Of a stretch of 56,130 bases of DNA, positions 32,650 to 43,326 are shown piece by piece. The position numbers were made by a program, and so were the translations under genes. Each line of letters opens with the position of its first letter. Position 1 is the stretch's first letter. The DNA is from an uncultured Verrucomicrobia subdivision 3 bacterium (GTDB lineage: Bacteria; Verrucomicrobiota; Verrucomicrobiia; Limisphaerales; UBA11358): positions 1-56,130 of the forward strand of contig CAIKKJ010000022.1 in assembly GCA_903827955.1 (NCBI GenBank). The letters are read 5' to 3'. Under the pieces are notes generated by a model. The model was not told the DNA's origin and ran no database searches. It saw only the letters and a program-made list of their open reading frames with translations.

Positions 32650-34427
32650 ATGAAAAATCTTTTCAAAAAACTTTTAGCAATGTTGCTCACCACGGCCTGG
32701 ATATGCGGCAGCGTTGGCCAAGCTGCCACGCTCACGATTTCGCCCGCAGTCACCAGCAACACCTACAGCGGCGTGATCACGCTCAACATCGCCGGACTCG
32801 TCAGCGGCGAGCAGGTCAGCCTGCAAAACTGGATTGATGGCAACACCAACGGCGTGATTGATGCGGGCGACTTGCTGATGGACGGCGGTAAAATCAGCGA
32901 CGGCGAAGTCATGGTCATCGGCGGCGTGACCAACATCAGCAAACCTTTCGATAGCAATCTCGCAGCGGGAGCCATTACCACCACGCTGAATTTTGCACCA
33001 CCGCTGACATTGGAAAATGTGGTCGCGCAGCACCTTTACCGGCTTTCGAGTCCGAGTAATAATTTTACCGCCGTGACGGCCTCGTTCATCGTGACCAACG
33101 CCGCCACCGCGCAGCGTGTCACCGGCATCATTTACAGCAACGGTATTGCGCCGTTGCCGTATGCGAGCATCGTGGCGACCCCGACGGCGGGCGGCTATGC
33201 GGGCGCGGCGGTGGCCGATGTGAACGGACGCTATTCTCTGAACCTGAATCCCGGCTCTTACAACCTCATTGCCACCGCACCGAATTATTATTTTGATTTT
33301 GCCACGGGCGTGACCGTGGTGCTGACGAACGGGGTCTCGGCCACCAACAATCTTACACTGACGCGCGGCACGGTCACGATTTCCGGCTTGGTCTATAATG
33401 CGGCCAACAGTAACAAACAGGAAGGCGTGATGCTGCAATTGGATTCAGGAAGCTTATTTGCCATCGCCTTCAGCGACACGAATGGAATTTTTTCCGCCGC
33501 CGTCACGCCGAATTTTTGGAAAGTTCAGCCCATCAAGGAACGTTTGGCGCGGCGCGCGGTCGTGGCCTCGCAAAACGGTTTTCAGGTTGACACCACTTCC
33601 GGCAATGTGACCAACGCCAACCTCGGCCTGCCCAAGGGCAACGCGCTTTACTACGGCCGCATCACGGACAATGCCAACGTGCCATTCAACAACATCCGGG
33701 TGGACGCCGGTGATGGCACGAACAATTTATACAGCGCCATTGGTTACAGCGATGCCAATGGCTACTACGCCGTCGCCGTCCTGGGCAACACCAGCCCGGA
33801 CTGGAATTGCAACGCCAGCGATCCGGACAACCTGACGCTCGCCAATTACATCCTGAACACGTTTAACAACACGAACATCGCTGTTGGCCAGGCGCTCCAG
33901 CAAAATTTTGTGGCGCTGCCCGTGACCGGCCACATTTCCGGTAAGGTGCGGGACAACCTTGGCAATATCGTCAGCGGCGTGACGCTCTACGCCAACCAGT
34001 TCAGCGGCGGGAATAATTATCAGTCGCAAAACGCCAGCACGGACGGGTCGGGAAATTTTTCACTCGGCGTTGCCAACGGCCAGTGGCAGGTCTATTTCAG
34101 CTACGGCAGCGACGACCTCGCCAGCCACAGTCTCGTAGATTTGTTCCAGCCTTACACCGTGACCATTCCGCCGACGAACGTCACGCTGAACCTCACTGTC
34201 TATACCAACGGCACGCCATTCATCAGCCAGCCGCAGCGCCAGTCCGCCACGCAGTTTGGTTTTAATGTCGTGGGTTCTGTCGGCGTGAATTATTCCGCGC
34301 AAGTCTCAACGAATCTGGCGAAGACGAACTGGACGACGTTTTCCACGTTCACGCTTACATCGAATTATTTTCCCATCGTGGACACGCACGCTACGAACGG
34401 TGCGCGGTTCTACCGGCTGTTGAAGAA

Positions 34428-34431
<4 letters not shown>
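32650..34431 (+). CDS. Secreted protein with repeated carboxypeptidase-regulatory-like domains
   Basis: 593 residues from ATG 32650, with AAAGGA seven bases before it. Signal peptide about residues 1-25 (ending GQAA). The body holds several CarboxypepD_reg-like Ig folds: RVTGIIYSNGIAPLPYASIVATP (about 155-178), VTISGLVYNAAN, GHISGKVRDNLGNIVSGVTLYA, each followed by a DANGxY / DGSGNF turn. The C-terminal 70 residues (YSAQVSTNLAKTNW .. FYRLLKN) are the short beta-domain that ends many verrucomicrobial exported proteins. It probably has a structural or binding role at the cell surface. Its stop overlaps the livF stop inside TTAA. Confidence 0.75.
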
Positions 34432-35135
<704 letters not shown>

Positions 35136-35138
35136 TTT

Positions 35139-35903
35139 TTAGTCTCCCAGATACGCTGCGATGACTTTTGGGTTCTTGCGCACTTCATCCGGATTGCCTT
35201 CGGCGATCTTGATACCGTAATCCAACACCACGATGCGTTCACAGATTTCCATGACGAGTTGCATGTCGTGCTCGACCAGCAAAATGGAGATCTGAAACTT
35301 ATCCTTGATGAAGCGGATGAGTCGCGCGAGCTCAACTTTCTCCGTTGGGTTCATGCCGGCGGCAGGCTCATCGAGTAAAAGCAATTTCGGTTTGGTCGCC
35401 AGCGCACGGACGATTTCCAAACGCCGTTGGTCGCCGTAGGGCAGGCTCTTCGCAGACTCATCACGAAATTTTCCGAGCTGAAAAATCTCCAGCAGCTCCA
35501 TCACCTGCCGCGCGATTTCTTGTTCGCCTTCGCGAAAAGCGCGGCCGCGCCAGAGCGAATTGATGACCCGCCGTTCGCAATGCAGTTGCGCCGCTGCGCG
35601 CACGTTGTCGAATACCGTGAGCGAGCTGAACAACCGGATGTTCTGGAATGTCCGCGCAATTCCCCGCCGCGCGAGGTGGTGCGCCTTGAGTTTGGCCGTT
35701 GGCGCGCTCGCGAAAGAAATTTTTCCCGCCGTCGGCTGATAGACGCCGGTGATGAGATTGAAAACGGTCGTCTTACCCGCGCCGTTCGGACCAATTAAGC
35801 CGACGAGTTCGCCTGCTCCGATCTGCAAATCCAGTTCCGACACTGCCGTCAACCCGCCGAAGCGGATGGTCACGTTTTCGAGTTGAAGCAGTGATGCGCT
35901 CAT
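35139..35903 (-). CDS. livG: Branched-chain amino acid ABC transporter, ATPase LivG
   Basis: 254 residues from ATG 35903, which overlaps the livM stop as ATGA. Seen: Walker A GPNGAGKTT, GIARTFQNIRLFSSLTVFDNV (position about 85-105), signature LPYGDQRRLEI, Walker B LLLLDEPAAGMNP and the switch-histidine EHDM. The characteristic 'FQNIRLF' and 'AAGMNP' of LivG are present. Confidence 0.93.
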   Translation of the reverse strand: MSASLLQLENVTIRFGGLTAVSELDLQIGAGELVGLIGPNGAGKTTVFNLITGVYQPTAGKISFASAPTAKLKAHHLARRGIARTFQNIRLFSSLTVFDNVRAAAQLHCERRVINSLWRGRAFREGEQEIARQVMELLEIFQLGKFRDESAKSLPYGDQRRLEIVRALATKPKLLLLDEPAAGMNPTEKVELARLIRFIKDKFQISILLVEHDMQLVMEICERIVVLDYGIKIAEGNPDEVRKNPKVIAAYLGD

Positions 35904-36829
35904 GCCTTGGCCCGCCATGGGTTTTTGAAATTAAACAGCCCTTGCGGCCGCAAAATCATCAGCACGATGATGAGCAGTGAATATAGAATCATCCGGTATT
36001 CCGCGAAGCCGCGCAGGAATTCCGGCAGCAGCGTCAGCAGCACCGCCGCGACGATGACACCCGCCGTGCGCCCCATGCCACCGAGGATGACCATCATCAC
36101 GATGTCTATGCTCTTGAGAAAATCGAAGCCCGTCGGCGAGAGGAATTGCTTGTGATGCGCGTAAAGCCCGCCCGCGATACCCGCAAAAAATGCGCCGAAC
36201 ACAAACGCGGTGACTTTGTAGCGCACCGGGTTCACGCCGATGGAACTGGCGGCAATCTCGTCGTCGTGGACGGCGATGAAGCCGCGTCCGTAGGTAGAGT
36301 TCACGATGGACGTGACGACGAAAACGGTGATAGCGGCGAACGCCCAGGCCCAGAATAAATTCGTGTCGTGCGGAATATTTTTCAATCCACTCGCCGCGCC
36401 AACAGATTCCATGTTCTGCAAAACCACGCGGATGATTTCGCCGAAGCCGAGCGTGACGATGGCGAGATAATCGCCGCGCAACCGCAGCGTCGGCACGCCG
36501 ACGGCGAGGCCGGACAGCGCCGCGAGTAAGCCGCCTGACAACAGTGCGGCGACAAACAAAACCGGCGCGAGTTGCGCCGGGATTTTATCCGAGAAGACGA
36601 TGGAGATTTTCGCCGCCGCGTAAGCGCCGACAGCCATGAAGCCCGCGTGGCCCAAGGAGAATTGCCCGGTGTGGCCGTTGATGAGATTGAGGCTGACCGC
36701 GAGGATGACGTTGATGCCGATGTCAATCACCACGCCGAGGTAGTAGCGGTTGAACTGCGCGGAGAAAGCCGACACGACCGCCGCCACGAGGATGGCCGCA
36801 ATCAGAAATCTTTTGGCGCCGGAGTTCAT
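35900..36829 (-). CDS. livM: Branched-chain amino acid ABC transporter, permease LivM
   Basis: 309 residues with about eight to nine membrane segments. Seen: NLINGHTGQFSLGHAGFMAVGAY (about 49-71), LRGDYLAIVTLGFGEIIRV, and the SIGVNPVRYKVTAFV coupling-loop region, all LivM features. The start overlaps the livH stop as TAATG. Confidence 0.92.
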   Translation of the reverse strand: MNSGAKRFLIAAILVAAVVSAFSAQFNRYYLGVVIDIGINVILAVSLNLINGHTGQFSLGHAGFMAVGAYAAAKISIVFSDKIPAQLAPVLFVAALLSGGLLAALSGLAVGVPTLRLRGDYLAIVTLGFGEIIRVVLQNMESVGAASGLKNIPHDTNLFWAWAFAAITVFVVTSIVNSTYGRGFIAVHDDEIAASSIGVNPVRYKVTAFVFGAFFAGIAGGLYAHHKQFLSPTGFDFLKSIDIVMMVILGGMGRTAGVIVAAVLLTLLPEFLRGFAEYRMILYSLLIIVLMILRPQGLFNFKNPWRAKA

Positions 36830-37740
36830 TAGACTTTTTCCACCGTTGATTTGCCGAGCAGTCCGGCGGGTTTTAACAGCAGAATCAAAATCAAAATCGC
36901 GAAGGCGATGCCGTCGCGGTAGTTCGACACGCCGGGGATGCCGCCGGCAAAAGTTTCGAGCAATCCTAAAATCAATCCGCCGAGCGCTGCGCCCGGCAAA
37001 TTGCCGATGCCGCCCAGCACGGCAGCCACGAACGCCTTCAAGCCGGTCTGCACGCCCATGAGCGGGTCAATGCTCGCGTAGTTCATCGCAAACAAAATGC
37101 CGCCCGCGCCCGCGAGCGCGGAGCCGAGGCCGAAGGTGAACGAGATGACGGAATTGATGTTCACTCCCATGAGCGCGGCGGCGGGTTCGTTGAAGGACAC
37201 GGCGCGCATGGCGGTTCCCATCCGCGTTTTTTGCACGATGAACCGTAGCGCGACGAGCAGCACGGCAGTGGTGACGAGGACGATGATTTGATTCACGCCG
37301 ATGACGAGGCCGTTGAAATTAATTGTGGTGGCGGGAATGAGATCGGGGAATTTATGCGGGGCAGCACCAAAGACGCTTTTATGCTGGCAGGTGTATTCGA
37401 TGAACAGCGAAACGCCGATGGCGGTGATGAGGACGGTCAGTTTGGGGCGAGAACGCAACGGACGATACGCGAGAAATTCAATGACGACGCCGAGCAACGC
37501 GCAGATTGCCATCGCGAGCACCAGCACGAGCGCGCCGCCGACGTAGGATTGCGCGGGCAGAAATTTATTTACGACCGGCGACAAATAATAACCCGCGAAC
37601 GCGCCGAGCATGAAGACATCGCCGTGCGCGAAGTTGATGAAGCGGAGGACGCCATAGACCATCGTGTAGCCAAGCGCGATGAGCGCGTAAATCGCGCCCA
37701 GCGCAAGGCCGTTGATAAGTTGTTGGAGAAATTCTGTCAT
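36829..37740 (-). CDS. livH: Branched-chain amino acid ABC transporter, permease LivH
   Basis: 303 residues with about eight membrane segments. Seen: the opening LINGLALGAIYALIALGYTMVYGVLRF (residues 8-34), INFAHGDVFMLGAF, the MRAVSFNEPAAALMGVN coupling loop and VLGGIGNLPGAALGGL. It partners LivM in the membrane. Thirty bases separate it from livK. Confidence 0.93.
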   Translation of the reverse strand: MTEFLQQLINGLALGAIYALIALGYTMVYGVLRFINFAHGDVFMLGAFAGYYLSPVVNKFLPAQSYVGGALVLVLAMAICALLGVVIEFLAYRPLRSRPKLTVLITAIGVSLFIEYTCQHKSVFGAAPHKFPDLIPATTINFNGLVIGVNQIIVLVTTAVLLVALRFIVQKTRMGTAMRAVSFNEPAAALMGVNINSVISFTFGLGSALAGAGGILFAMNYASIDPLMGVQTGLKAFVAAVLGGIGNLPGAALGGLILGLLETFAGGIPGVSNYRDGIAFAILILILLLKPAGLLGKSTVEKV

Positions 37741-37770
37741 CCAGCGTCGGTCGAACGGCGCTAGATTGCC

Positions 37771-38919
37771 TCAAGGCTGGATGGTTTCCAAGTATTTGAA
37801 TTTCCCGGCTTCGACCTTGAGGATGACGGCGGACTTCGAAGCATCGCGATTTTCATTGATGGTGATCGTGCCGGTGACGGCGGGGAAAGTCTTGGTAGCG
37901 GCGATGGCGTCACGGAGTTTCGGACCATCGGTCGTGCCGGCGCGTTTGATGGCATCGGCGAGGACGAGCGCGGAGTCGTAACCGCACGCGGCCATCGTGT
38001 CGGGCGTTTTGCCGTTCCAACGCTTCGCGTAGTTCTCATTAAATTTTTTCGAGATCGGTGTGCCGACGGACTGGTGGTAATGCGTGGAGAAATAATTGCC
38101 ATTGACCGCGTCACCACCGATTTCCACAAGGGTGGATGCTTCCCAACCGTCGCCGCCGAGGAGGGGAACGTTGAGGCCGAGTTGCTTGGCCTGCACGCAG
38201 ATCAGCGCAGCTTCAGTGTAATAGCCGGGAACGAAAACACCGTCAGGATTGGCGGCTTTGATGCTGGTGAGTTGCGCTTTGAAATCTTTATCGCCGCCGT
38301 TGTAATCAAGTTCCACCACAATCTCGCCGCCGTTGGCTTTGAATCGTTCCTTGAAAAATTTTGCCAGGCCCTTGCTGTAATCACTCTTCACATCCGTGAA
38401 CACGGCGACGCGTTTGGCCTTCAAAGTTCCCGAGGCGAAGTTTGCCATGACCGTGCCTTGGAAGGGATCAATGAAACAGACGCGGAAAATGTAATCGCCG
38501 GTCTTGGTCACATCAGGATTCGTGGAGGATGGCGAAATCATCGGCACTTTGTTCTGCTGACAGATGGGCGCGGCTTCAAGCGAGCGCGACGAGGCAACTT
38601 CGCCGAGGATAGCGATGACGTTGTCGCGCGAGATGAGTTTGTTGACGACGGTAGCGGATTCGCCAGCCTTGCATTGCGTGTCCTCAGTGAGCAGCTCAAG
38701 TTTTTTGCCAAGCACGCCACCGTCGGCGTTGATTTCCTCGATGGCCATGAGCGTGCCCTCGTGCGAGGAAATGCCGAACGTGGCATCCTTGCCGGTGAGC
38801 GAGGCAAACTCGCCGACCTTGATGGTTCCGCCCGCGCCGGGCGTGGAGGACTGGTTGCAACCGGTGAGAATGAAAGATGTCGCGACGGCGGCAAAAAAAT
38901 GTGCGGGCCAAATTTTCAT
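37771..38919 (-). CDS. livK: Branched-chain amino acid (or amide) ABC transporter, substrate-binding lipoprotein
   Basis: 382 residues. The lipoprotein signal peptide has lipobox LTGC (Cys about residue 21), so the protein is membrane-anchored and periplasmic. Type I periplasmic-binding fold: KVGEFASLTGKDATFG, EDTQCKAGESATVVNKLI, GEVASSRSLEAAPICQQ, ISPSSTNPDVT, DYIFRVCFIDPFQG and VFVPGYYTEAALI. First gene of the liv operon. Family members bind leucine, isoleucine and valine but also amides or urea; the ligand cannot be read here. Confidence 0.88.
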   Translation of the reverse strand: MKIWPAHFFAAVATSFILTGCNQSSTPGAGGTIKVGEFASLTGKDATFGISSHEGTLMAIEEINADGGVLGKKLELLTEDTQCKAGESATVVNKLISRDNVIAILGEVASSRSLEAAPICQQNKVPMISPSSTNPDVTKTGDYIFRVCFIDPFQGTVMANFASGTLKAKRVAVFTDVKSDYSKGLAKFFKERFKANGGEIVVELDYNGGDKDFKAQLTSIKAANPDGVFVPGYYTEAALICVQAKQLGLNVPLLGGDGWEASTLVEIGGDAVNGNYFSTHYHQSVGTPISKKFNENYAKRWNGKTPDTMAACGYDSALVLADAIKRAGTTDGPKLRDAIAATKTFPAVTGTITINENRDASKSAVILKVEAGKFKYLETIQP

Positions 38920-39016
38920 AATGTTGGAATCGTATTTTTCAAAACCGCCGCCAGCCTAAACATTCACGCCGGAGATTCAAGCCTTTGCCGGTTCGGCTTG
39001 GATTCAAACACACAAT

Positions 39017-39057
39017 TCAAACAAGTGTTTGACTTGCGCCGCGGTTGAATCTAAATT
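39017..39057 (+). promoter_or_regulatory. Promoter with overlapping operator palindrome for the RND pump
   Basis: TTGACT (39029-39034) and TAAATT (39052-39057) are 17 bases apart, just upstream of the adaptor gene ATG at 39067. The palindrome tcaaaca-ag-tgtttga (39017-39032) overlaps the -35 box, a typical position for a TetR- or MarR-type repressor. No such regulator gene is in the window. Confidence 0.6.
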
Positions 39058-39066
39058 CGCCGCCTT

Positions 39067-40191
39067 ATGAAACGTCAGGTGTTCATCGCGGTCGGCATCG
39101 TGCTCGCCATCTTCATCGTGCTCGCGGGCGTCAAGGCGCTCCAGATTGGCGCGCTGATTTCTTTTGGCAAAAAATTTTCACCGCCACCGGAGACCATCGC
39201 CTCCGCCGTGGCGCATGCAGAACAATGGCATAACTCCCTTTTCGCCGTCGGCTCCATCGTCGCTGAGCAAGGCGTGATCATCGCGCCGGAAATCGCCGGC
39301 AAGGTTAGCGTAATCGCCTTTGAATCCGGGGTGAATGTGACGCAGGGTGACTTGCTGGTAAAACTCGATTCCGCAATGGAAGACGCGCAGCTGCGCGCCG
39401 CCGAGGCGCAGTCCGACTGGGCCAAAGTCAGTGTGGAACGGTTGCGCAAACTGCGTGCCGATGGCACGGCGTCGCAATCCGAACTCGACCAAGCCGAGGC
39501 CGCGACCAAGCAAGCCGCCGCCAATGCCGACACCATCCGCGCGACGATTGACAAGAAGGCCATCCGCGCGCCGTTCACCGGCCAACTCGGCATCCGCATG
39601 ATCAATCTCGGCGAGCAGATCACCGCCGGCAAAAGCATCGTCTCGCTGCAATCGCTCACGCCAGTGTTCGCGGATTTTTCTTTGCCGCAGCAGGAACTGG
39701 AAAAAATTTCCACCGGCCTCACCGTGCGCGTGACGAGCGACACGTTTCCGGGAAAAATATTTACCGGCGAAGTGGCCGCCATCAATCCCGACCTCGACAC
39801 CGCCTCGCGCAGCGTCCGCCTCCGCGCAAAATTTTTGAACGCAGAAAAATTGCTGCGCCCCGGAATGTTCGTGCGGGCAGAAGTGGCGCTGCCGGGCGAT
39901 GAAACCGTGCTCGTGGTTCCGTCCACCGCGCTGTTGAGCGCGCCATATGGCGACTCCGTTTTTGTCATCGAGACGAAGGTGGAGGGCGGCAAGACCAATT
40001 CCATCGTGCAGCAGAAATTCATCAAGACCGGACGGACGCAGGGTGATTTTGTCAGCGTGATCTCCGGCTTGAATTTAGGCGACAAGGTGGTTTCTTCCGG
40101 CGGTTTCAAATTGCGCAACGGCATGGCGGTGACTGAAAACAACCAGACCACACCCAAACCGAGCAACACACCGACACCGCCGAATTCCTGA
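39067..40191 (+). CDS. RND efflux periplasmic adaptor (HlyD/AcrA family)
   Basis: 374 residues. One N-terminal membrane anchor (about 6-25). Then a biotinyl-lipoyl half motif (GVIIAPEIAGKVSVIAFESG), a coiled-coil hairpin (about 110-160, QLRAAEAQSDWAKVSVERL .. EAATKQAAANAD), the second lipoyl half (IRAPFTGQLGIRMINLGEQI) and a beta-barrel with PGKIFTGEVAAINP and LRPGMFVRAEVAL. It links the pump to an outer-membrane channel. It is followed six bases later by the permease. No TolC-like gene is present in the window. Confidence 0.9.
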   Translation: MKRQVFIAVGIVLAIFIVLAGVKALQIGALISFGKKFSPPPETIASAVAHAEQWHNSLFAVGSIVAEQGVIIAPEIAGKVSVIAFESGVNVTQGDLLVKLDSAMEDAQLRAAEAQSDWAKVSVERLRKLRADGTASQSELDQAEAATKQAAANADTIRATIDKKAIRAPFTGQLGIRMINLGEQITAGKSIVSLQSLTPVFADFSLPQQELEKISTGLTVRVTSDTFPGKIFTGEVAAINPDLDTASRSVRLRAKFLNAEKLLRPGMFVRAEVALPGDETVLVVPSTALLSAPYGDSVFVIETKVEGGKTNSIVQQKFIKTGRTQGDFVSVISGLNLGDKVVSSGGFKLRNGMAVTENNQTTPKPSNTPTPPNS

Positions 40192-40197
40192 ACGCCG

Positions 40198-43100
40198 ATG
40201 AAATCATCCTTCACCGACCTGTTCATCCGCCGCCCCGTGCTCGCGGTGGTGGTGAACCTCATCATCCTCATAGCCGGGTTGCAGGCCGTCCGCACGCTGG
40301 TCGTCCGCCAGTATCCACGCAACGAAAACGCCACCGTCACCGTGACGACGGCCTACGTCGGCGCGAGCGCGGAACTCGTGCGCGGCTTCGTCACGCAGCC
40401 GCTCGAACGCGCCATCGCGGCGGCAGACGGGATTGATTACATTGAGTCCAGCAGCCAGTTGAGCGTCTCGAAAATCACGGCGCGGCTGAAATTAAATTAC
40501 GACGGCAAACGCGCGCTGGCGGAGATCAATTCCAAGGTCAACCAGGTTCGCAACGACTTGCCGCCGGAAGCCGAGGTTCCCGCCATCAACATCGAAACGG
40601 CGGACTCACAATTCGCCTCGGCCTACTTGAGTTTTTCGTCATCGAACGTTCTCGCGGCGAACCAGATCACTGATTACCTCACGCGCATCGTGCAGCCCCG
40701 TCTCGCCGCGCTCGAAGGCGTGCAGCGCGCGGACATCCTCGGCGGCCGCACGTTTGCGATGCGCATCTGGCTCAAGCCTGACCGGCTCGCGGCGTTCAAC
40801 ATCAGCCCGAACCAGATTCGCGTGGCGCTCGCGGCGAACAACTTTCTGGCCGCCGTCGGCCGCACGCACGGTTCGCTGGTGCAGGTGAATCTCACGGCGA
40901 ACACCGATATGCGGAGCGTGGATGAATTCAAGCAACTCGTCATCCGTCGCGATGGCGACAACCTCGTGCGCCTCGCCGACGTGGCGGACGTGGTGCTGGG
41001 AGCGGAGGATTACGACAGCGAAGTGCGTTTCAGCGGCGAACACGCGGTGTTCATGGGCGTGTGGGTGCTGCCGAACGCGAACTCGCTTGACGTTATGAAG
41101 CGCGTCCGCACTGAAATGGACGCCATCGCCAAGGAACTGCCTGCCGGTCTCAACGGGCGCGTGGCTTACGACGCGACGAAATACATCGAGGACGCCATCC
41201 ACGAAGTTTTGAAGACGCTCACGGAAACGCTGCTCATCGTGAGCGTAGTGATTTTTCTTTTCCTCGGCTCGTTCCGTTCAGTGTTGATTCCGCTGGCGGC
41301 GATTCCGCTCTCGCTCATCGGCGGCGTGTTCGTGATGCAGACATTTGGCTTCTCGCTGAATTTGCTGACGCTCCTGGCCATCGTGCTGTCCGTCGGGTTG
41401 GTGGTGGACGACGCCATCGTCGTCGTCGAAAACGTCGAGCGCCATGTCCGCGAAGGTAAATCGCCATTCGATGCCGCCATTCTGGGCGCGCGTGAACTTG
41501 TCGGGCCAATCATCGCCATGACCGTCACGCTGGCAACGGTCTATGCGCCGATCGCGTTTCAAGGCGGCCTGACCGGCTCGTTGTTCCGGGAATTTGCGCT
41601 GACGCTCGCCGGCGCGGTGTTTATTTCCGGCATCGTCGCACTGACGCTTTCGCCGGTGATGGCGTCGCGCCTGCTGGATCACGAAACCGAGGAACATGGT
41701 TTTCCCGGCTACATCAACCGCCAGTTTGAGCGGCTGAAAAAATTTTACGGACGCATCCTCGACGGCACGCTCAAGGCGCGGACGGCTATTTACGCCGTGT
41801 GGATCTGCCTGAGCCTGCTGGCGATTCCGATGTATTTGAATTCGCCAAACGAACTTGCGCCGACGGAAGACCAGAGCGTCGTGTTTGGAATTTTGGAGGG
41901 CCCGGCGGACGCGAGCATCGAGGCGACCTCGTTCTATGCCGACGAAGTTTTTAAAATTTTCACGAACACGCCGGAATACGACCACGCGTTTCAACTCACC
42001 TTTTCCGACAGCGGCTTTGGCGGCATGGTCACCAAGCCATGGAAGGAGCGCAAACGCACCACGATGGAAGTCCAGCCAGTCGTGCAGGAGATGGTAAATC
42101 ACGTTCCTGGCGTGCGCATGATGATGGTCACGCCACCCGCACTGCCCGGCGGCGGACAATTCCCCGTCGAGTTCGTAATCTCGGCAACGTCCGAACCAGA
42201 GCAGATTCTGCCGTTCGCACAAGCCATCGCGCAGAAGGCCGCCACGAACGGGATGTTTGCCTTCCCGCCCATCGTGGACACCAAGCTCGACCAACCGGAA
42301 GTGCAGCTCGTGATTGACCGCGACAAGGTAGCCGCGCTCGGCTTGAGTCTCCAGACTATCGGCTCGGATCTCGCGGCGCTCGTCGGTGGAAATTATGTGA
42401 ACCGTTTCAGCCTCGCCGGCCGCAGCTACAAGGTGATTCCCCAGCTCGGCCGCGTCTCGCGGTTGAACCCCGACCAGTTGGAAAACAATTACGTCACCGG
42501 GCCGGAAGGAAAATTGATTCCCGTCAGCACCTTCGCGCACCTGGAAAAGCGGACCACGCCGCGCTCGCTGAACCGTTTTCAGCAGTTGAACTCGATCAAA
42601 CTAAGCGGCGTCGCCATCGTGCCGCTGGACACCGCGCTGAAATTCCTAGAGGACGAATGCGCCAAGACACTGCCCGCCGGCAGCCGCGTGGATTACACCG
42701 GTGAATCGCGCCAGTTGCGCACCGAAGGAAATAAATTTCTCCCCGCACTCATCCTGTCGCTCTTGATGATCTTCCTCGTGCTGGCCGCGCAGTTTAACAG
42801 CTTCCGCGACCCACTCATCATCCTGCTCGGCTCCGTGCCGCTGGCGATTTTTGGCGCGCTGATTTTCTGCTTCCTGAAAATGCCCAGCCCCGCCGTGCCG
42901 TTCTGGACGAACGGCTGGACGACCACGCTGAACATCTACGCGCAAGTCGGCCTCGTCACGCTCGTCGGCCTTGTATCGAAGAACGGAATTTTGATTGTGC
43001 AATTCGCCAACGAACTCCAGCGCGACGGGCGCACGAAAATTCAGGCCATCCGCGAAGCCTCGCTGCTGCGATTGCGTCCGGTGCTGATGACCAGCGTCGC

Positions 43101-43326
43101 GACCGTTGCCGGCCATTTCCCGCTCACGATGGTCACTGGTGCCGGTGCGGCGGCGCGCAATTCCATCGGCCTCATCGTCGTATCCGGCATGTTCCTCGGC
43201 ACCATTTTCACGCTGCTGGTAATTCCGTCCATCTACATGCTGCTGGCGAAAGATCATCACGATGAAAAAGTGGATGCACCGGAAGGATTGAAAGCGGCCG
43301 TCGTCTCCGGCAATCTTGGAGCATGA
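40198..43326 (+). CDS. RND efflux transporter permease (AcrB/MexF-like)
   Basis: 1042 residues, twelve membrane segments and two large periplasmic loops. It is a proton-driven drug, solvent or metabolite exporter. Seen: the opening FTDLFIRRPVLAVVVNLII, AEINSKVNQVRNDLPPEAE, and the proton-relay aspartate pair in VDDAIVVVENVERH (TM4). Also VGLVSKNGILIVQFANELQ, LRPVLMTSVATVAGHFPL and a C-terminal GMFLGTIFTLLVIPSIYML (membrane segments 10-12). These indicate the HAE1 (hydrophobe/amphiphile) group rather than heavy-metal CusA. The stop overlaps the next gene as ATGA. Confidence 0.93.
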   Translation: MKSSFTDLFIRRPVLAVVVNLIILIAGLQAVRTLVVRQYPRNENATVTVTTAYVGASAELVRGFVTQPLERAIAAADGIDYIESSSQLSVSKITARLKLNYDGKRALAEINSKVNQVRNDLPPEAEVPAINIETADSQFASAYLSFSSSNVLAANQITDYLTRIVQPRLAALEGVQRADILGGRTFAMRIWLKPDRLAAFNISPNQIRVALAANNFLAAVGRTHGSLVQVNLTANTDMRSVDEFKQLVIRRDGDNLVRLADVADVVLGAEDYDSEVRFSGEHAVFMGVWVLPNANSLDVMKRVRTEMDAIAKELPAGLNGRVAYDATKYIEDAIHEVLKTLTETLLIVSVVIFLFLGSFRSVLIPLAAIPLSLIGGVFVMQTFGFSLNLLTLLAIVLSVGLVVDDAIVVVENVERHVREGKSPFDAAILGARELVGPIIAMTVTLATVYAPIAFQGGLTGSLFREFALTLAGAVFISGIVALTLSPVMASRLLDHETEEHGFPGYINRQFERLKKFYGRILDGTLKARTAIYAVWICLSLLAIPMYLNSPNELAPTEDQSVVFGILEGPADASIEATSFYADEVFKIFTNTPEYDHAFQLTFSDSGFGGMVTKPWKERKRTTMEVQPVVQEMVNHVPGVRMMMVTPPALPGGGQFPVEFVISATSEPEQILPFAQAIAQKAATNGMFAFPPIVDTKLDQPEVQLVIDRDKVAALGLSLQTIGSDLAALVGGNYVNRFSLAGRSYKVIPQLGRVSRLNPDQLENNYVTGPEGKLIPVSTFAHLEKRTTPRSLNRFQQLNSIKLSGVAIVPLDTALKFLEDECAKTLPAGSRVDYTGESRQLRTEGNKFLPALILSLLMIFLVLAAQFNSFRDPLIILLGSVPLAIFGALIFCFLKMPSPAVPFWTNGWTTTLNIYAQVGLVTLVGLVSKNGILIVQFANELQRDGRTKIQAIREASLLRLRPVLMTSVATVAGHFPLTMVTGAGAAARNSIGLIVVSGMFLGTIFTLLVIPSIYMLLAKDHHDEKVDAPEGLKAAVVSGNLGA

